Shown here in pieces: positions 60,183 through 64,000 of a stretch of 64,000 nucleotides of DNA. The DNA is from Mantis religiosa (Eukaryota > Arthropoda > Insecta > Mantodea > Mantidae). The stretch covers positions 62,001-126,000 of the forward strand of contig JAUKNK010000321.1 of NCBI GenBank assembly GCA_030765055.1, read 5' to 3'. How positions within the stretch are numbered: the stretch's first letter is position 1; each line of letters starts with the position of its first letter. The translations under genes and the position numbers were made by a program. The notes below the pieces were generated by a model. The model had not been told where the DNA came from. It ran no database searches and saw only the letters and a list, made by a program, of their open reading frames with translations.

Positions 60183-61100
60183 CAGTTGATCGTAGTTACG
60201 TAGTCACCTCCTGTAGTATCTGGCTTATGCATTAGGGTTATTTCATCATATTCGAAGATTATATAATCGTGAACTGACCAGTTACTGGACTGAAGTTTTG
60301 TGACTTAAACACTTTTACTATCAAGGTGGTTAAGTGTTGGGCATGACTTAAGGGTACTCATAGATAAAAATTGCATGAAATCCTTCAAAAACTTCACTTT
60401 TATAGATCTGTCGATAACAATTAAATGTATGATTCAATATTCCTTAGTGTCATTTACGCTTTCCTTTAATTTTTTTATTTTCTCCACCACACAGAAACTA
60501 CTGTACATTCACTGGAGTCACAAAATATTTTTTCCACTGTATCGAAAGATAAAAACCCACATTCAAAATAAGGTGTGTTATGACTCCGAGATATTCGTAT
60601 TCTCATATACAGATTTTGTAATATATTTTTACTTTCTCTACCGTACAAATTAGAGAAAGTATTGCATTCCACCCAGAAATTCCATAGCCAGCATTTACCG
60701 GAAATATACATTTCAAGGTCCCATTTATCTGACAAAATGCTTTTAAGATGATTCCCCATATTCCCCGGAGTCTGGAAGTATGAATAGGAGTGGGAATGTG
60801 TGTGTGATCTAATGATTAAAAACAAACGAATAAGAGTTAAAGAATACGAGTGTGTTATCAGTGTGGGTGAGTGTAAAAATGAACAATCTGATTAAATATC
60901 AAACTTGGTACTTATTTCAGCATTTTCCTTATTTGTGATACGAATATTCTAGAGAGAATGTGTCACACCAAACTACCATCTACAATAACAAAGCTTTGTG
61001 AATGTTGATTATATCGAGAGTAGCTGTTAACAATTTTGTGCAAAACAGCAGATGTAATTACAGCCGCTGGCTGACAGATTATTATTATTTTTTTTAATTA
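60183..61100. other. intergenic between the two Gypsy elements
   Basis: AT-rich; the small frames on both strands (60,375-60,825) have no recognisable motif. Nothing else supported. Confidence 0.35.
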
Positions 61101-61104
61101 ATAG

Positions 61105-61790
61105 CAATCTCTGAGAATAAAACAAACTTATTGGCTGAATTCATCGGTGGTATTTCTAATTTCATCACATGATTCCTAGTTTCTTAAATAAATGCTTTCT
61201 CCCAAACATTCCCTTATCGGTGCATTTAATTTTTTTAATAATTTAACTTATGGATTAATTTCCTGGTGAAATGGCCTTCACCACCTGTCACAGCCGAGTT
61301 ATCAATCTCTTTGAACCTAATGCTTGTAAAAATGTTCCTTCATTCTAATTTTCAAATTAGGTGTTTTCTTACCAGGTAAACCCAGTCGTAATTTAGAATA
61401 TTAAATTGATAAATGACAGATCCTTTATTATCAAACATTTTATCTTTTAGAATGATTAAGTAAGTTCTTATGCATTTTATATTTATTTTGAGGAATCAAA
61501 ATTATACCAAATTCTTTAAAGTTTTTGAAAGTTTAAATGAGCCCAAAAATGGTATATCACCTTTCACTTGGTTATAGTAGAGACATAATTTACATCTTCT
61601 GACATGAAATATTTCAATTAATTTACGTATATGTTCTGGATTAAAACCATTAAATAAATAAATATTAATTGAGCGTTTATATTCTCTGTTAAACTCCTTT
61701 TTATTATGGTATATTTATAAACCTGTGAATTAAACTATCAAAAAGAGCACATTTATGTGGAGGAGGGTTAACACTTTTACCTTTTATATG
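61105..61790 (-). pseudogene. Penelope-like element F, strongly decayed
   Basis: Minus-strand pieces in family order: RSINIYLFNGFNPEHIRKLIE, VKGDIPFLGSFKLSKTLKN, DNKGSVIYQFNILNYDWVYL, MKEHFYKH and, near the end, CDEIRNTTDEFSQ-like. They correspond to the linker, the GIY strand, the YIG region (YIG reads YLV) and the tail of a PLE endonuclease. Many stops and frameshifts. The lineage differs from A-D. Confidence 0.55.
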
Positions 61791-61869
61791 TAATTACCAG
61801 GGTTAGAATTTATATGAACTAACAAGTGTCAAAATATGTGCACATATATGTAGTTAAATGTCAAAATAT

Positions 61870-62297
61870 TGTCACCCAATTAGCGGAAGGTATGACGGCA
61901 CAGCTGTGAGGAAAACCAGAGGGAGCTGAGCCACGCCTCCCATTAGTCTCTGTCACTAACTGAGGGGTGATTTGCGGTAGTGTCGCCGGTCCTTCGATGT
62001 TTCTCTCCCCTTCTCCGGTGGTCTGGAACGTTCGGTGATTAGAGACTTCTAGAAAAACACTGACATTCTTATAAAAAGGGTTTCAGAGAGACAGTCAGTT
62101 AGTTAGTGTTTGACGTGCTAGTGAAGTAGCGCCGTGTACGTGCATCGGAACGATAACGGACGAACTGGTGAATCGTAATTGTGTGCATTACGTAATTTTG
62201 TGTAATTGGCAAGTGTTTAACTGTAAGTCGGTGGAAATAAAGAACATTTTCGAGTGGTGTAATTGGACTTTTTATTTCACGAACCCACAAAGTCACA
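61870..62297 (+). repeat. 5' LTR of Gypsy element 2 (428 bp)
   Basis: Starts TGTCACCCAATTAGCGG and ends CACAAAGTCACA. A TATA box (TATAAAAA, 62,070-62,077) is followed about 25 nt later by an AGTCAGTTAG start-like region, and AATAAA lies at 62,236. It is the reference for the LTR fragments at 5.06, 26.93, 39.54 and 57.67 kb. Confidence 0.9.
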
Positions 62298-62342
62298 CTG
62301 GTGTCAGGAAGCGGGAACATAACATCACCGAACATTACAACC

Positions 62343-63440
62343 ATGGACGCGGCATTGGAAAAATTTTTGGAGAAGATGATGGAAATGAAGGCCGAAATAA
62401 CAGCGAAGACGGAAGAAATAAAGACCGAATTGACCACAGAAATGAGGGCAGCGAACGACAGTCTGGCCACGGAAATGAAGGAGGCGAACGAGGTCCTCGC
62501 CGCCAAATTTGACGAACAGTTGGCCGGCGTGAGGGATGACGTCACGAAGCTGGGCAAGCGGATGGGCCAAGTAGACGACCGCCTTAATGATTTAGAGGAA
62601 AAGGCCGACAATAACGCCAAGACCCTGAACGCCGTGGTGGAAGACGTCGAAGACCTTGCGAACCGCATTAACAACCTGGAAGGGAAGGCTGACAGCAGCG
62701 TCAAGTCCCTGAACGCAATGGTGGAGGACGTCGTCGGCAGGAGGTTGAAGGATTTGAAGCCCGACGCGCCGGGACGCGACACAACATCTGCGCGCGTCAA
62801 ACCTCCCAAGTATGACGGCGCGTCAACGTTTGAAGTCTTCCGCCGCCAGTTCGACACAGTGGCCAGGCACAACAGGTGGTCACCGGAGGAGGAGGCTACA
62901 CAGTTAATAGCCAGCCTCCAGGGACGGGCCGCGGAAGTGCTAAACGCGGTGCAGACGATGGCGGCGCCCAAGGACATCTGGGAGGCCCTGGAGAATCGCT
63001 TCGGGAACCACCGCTTAGCCGCAGCATACCGAAGCCAGCTAAAGGCAAGGTCGCAGCAGCCGGGGGAGACGCTGCAGGAGTTCGCCATAGCCATCGAGCA
63101 GCTGGCTAGCAAGGCCTTGGTTGACCTGCCACTGGAGTTCGTATCCCGGGAAGCCGCCTACAATTTTGTCGACGGGGTACGGGACACGGAGATTCGTCAG
63201 CGCCTAATGCTCGGCGAATATAAAACCATCCACGAGGCGCTGACAGCGGCATTAAGGATGGAGGCGGCCAAAATAACATCCCTCCCGACGTCGAGAACGA
63301 GGAGCGTCCGCTATGCCGGAGACAGAAGACCAGCTGAGGGACGCCGGCGAACACCTAGTGGCCTGTGTTGGGGGTGTGGACAGCCCGGACACCTGCAGAG
63401 AGACTGCCCACACCAGGAAGAGCAGCCGGAAAACGAGTAA
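62343..63440 (+). CDS. Gypsy gag (element 2)
   Basis: A 365-residue gag from ATG 62,343 (MDAALEKFLEKMMEMKAEIT), in a good start context (ACCATGG). The coiled-coil N-terminus contains a duplicated segment (NDLEEKADNNAKTLNAVVED and NLEGKADSSVKSLNAMVED) not present twice in element 1. Then come the gag domain and the zinc knuckle CWGCGQPGHLQRDC. The frame ends at TAA 63,438-63,440, whereas element 1 reads through into protease: relative to element 1 one base is missing near 63,430. Either a -1 frameshift joins gag and pol in this copy or it is a disabling indel; no standard slippery heptamer is evident. Confidence 0.8.
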   Translation: MDAALEKFLEKMMEMKAEITAKTEEIKTELTTEMRAANDSLATEMKEANEVLAAKFDEQLAGVRDDVTKLGKRMGQVDDRLNDLEEKADNNAKTLNAVVEDVEDLANRINNLEGKADSSVKSLNAMVEDVVGRRLKDLKPDAPGRDTTSARVKPPKYDGASTFEVFRRQFDTVARHNRWSPEEEATQLIASLQGRAAEVLNAVQTMAAPKDIWEALENRFGNHRLAAAYRSQLKARSQQPGETLQEFAIAIEQLASKALVDLPLEFVSREAAYNFVDGVRDTEIRQRLMLGEYKTIHEALTAALRMEAAKITSLPTSRTRSVRYAGDRRPAEGRRRTPSGLCWGCGQPGHLQRDCPHQEEQPENE

Positions 63441-64000
63441 GGGCCGTCGTGGAGAGGGGCACGTCGGCGCCATCACCACCATCCCCTCGAGTGACACTGC
63501 GCGCCGTCAGCCGGCGTATGGATGACAGCCTCATCGCGGACGGTTGGATAAGAGGAAAGCCGTGCCGCGTGCTGGTCGACACCGGGACGGCCGTGACCAT
63601 CATCAGACCTGACGTGGCGAAGGGTTTGCCGACAAGAAAGCCAAGCCGGCCATACCAGCTTGTCACGGCATCGGGCGACACCTTGCCTGTGGAGAAGGAG
63701 GCCCTGCTGGAGCTGAACTTGGGACGGAGTGCCGTGCGTCTGTGGGTGTTCGTCGCGAAGGTGGCTGAGGAGGTGATCCTGGGACTGGATGCCCTCAGGA
63801 GCCATGAGGCGACGGTCGACGTCGGCAAGAAGGTCCTGCGGCTTAACGGAGAAGAGGTTATACTCCGTCAACCCGAAGAGCGCCTTGGAATGTGCACGGT
63901 CGTCTTGGACGAAGACGTGGTTGTTCCCGCGAGGAGCGAGGTGGTGGTGACGGCGCGACTGGAGGGCCAGAGAACCAGGAACATGATGCTGGACCAGAAG
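63436..64000 (+). CDS. Gypsy protease and start of pol (element 2, partial)
   Basis: The frame is -1 relative to gag. It reads ERGTSAPSPPSPRVTLRAVSRR and KPCRVLVDTGTAVTIIRPDV with the aspartic protease motif DTG, then KPSRPYQLVTASGD, VAEEVILGLDALRSHEATVD and VVLDEDVVVPARSEVVVTAR, running open to the window edge. The residue mutated to a stop in element 1 is a normal Tyr here. RT and later domains lie outside the window. Confidence 0.75.

Larger units (their letters stand above)
61870..64000 (+). mobile_element. Ty3/Gypsy element 2 (runs off the window)
   Basis: A complete 5' LTR, primer-binding site (62,299-62,316), gag and the protease start of the same family as element 1. At 63,9xx the sequence departs from element 1, where that copy is deleted, and continues toward the RT. 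Completeness of pol cannot be judged, because the window ends. Confidence 0.88.

Overview
This window is eukaryotic and almost certainly from an insect. Its one clear host gene encodes an insect-type Golgi class I alpha-mannosidase. The rest is AT-rich DNA packed with insect-type transposable elements: Penelope-like, R1/I-group and CR1-like LINEs, Ty3/Gypsy, mariner, other IS630/Tc1-type, piggyBac, Harbinger, Merlin, hAT, a TTAA-flanked Kolobok/piggyBac-type element and tRNA-derived SINEs. The density and nesting suggest a large-genome species; a cockroach or termite relative is possible but not proven. There are no operons, and I found no rRNA or tRNA genes.

Layout. 1-4.0 kb: a Penelope-like element (PLE) split by a mariner, which is itself split by a second PLE. 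4.1-12.9 kb: a deep nest. A CR1-like LINE is split by a DNA element with a 9-bp target duplication; that element holds a Gypsy LTR, a PLE and a SINE, and the PLE is split by a full-length LINE with two intact ORFs. 12.9-14.7 kb: a nearly perfect PLE palindrome. 14.8-19.8 kb: a mariner carrying a palindromic MITE, a piggyBac derivative and a Harbinger derivative. 20.0-22.5 kb: a PLE palindrome split by another mariner. 23-37 kb: relics of IS630-type, Merlin, mariner and hAT transposases, an isolated Gypsy LTR, a second PLE lineage and three copies of an unclassified GC-rich repeat. 37-43 kb: CR1-like LINE ends, a (CA)77 tract and a 103-bp minisatellite. 43.2-47.4 kb: a decayed R1-like LINE ending beside a (TGG)n tract. 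49-57.3 kb: the intronless mannosidase gene between direct repeats, a hAT MITE, a SINE and a TTAA-flanked element. 57.7-64 kb: two related Gypsy elements, one internally deleted and one running off the window.

The most striking signal is that Penelope-like elements here carry hammerhead-ribozyme-like motifs at their ends. Several have a CUGANGA core, a stem II hairpin, GAAA, a minute stem III and a pairing stem I, usually with one extra U before stem II. They occur in inverted pairs because most PLE insertions here are palindromic. One PLE uses a consistently altered core. A second point of interest is the intact single-exon mannosidase CDS lying between two roughly 270-bp direct repeats, each carrying the same 19-codon reading frame and splice donor.

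All family assignments come from reading the translations and repeat ends by eye. No database search or folding program was run.
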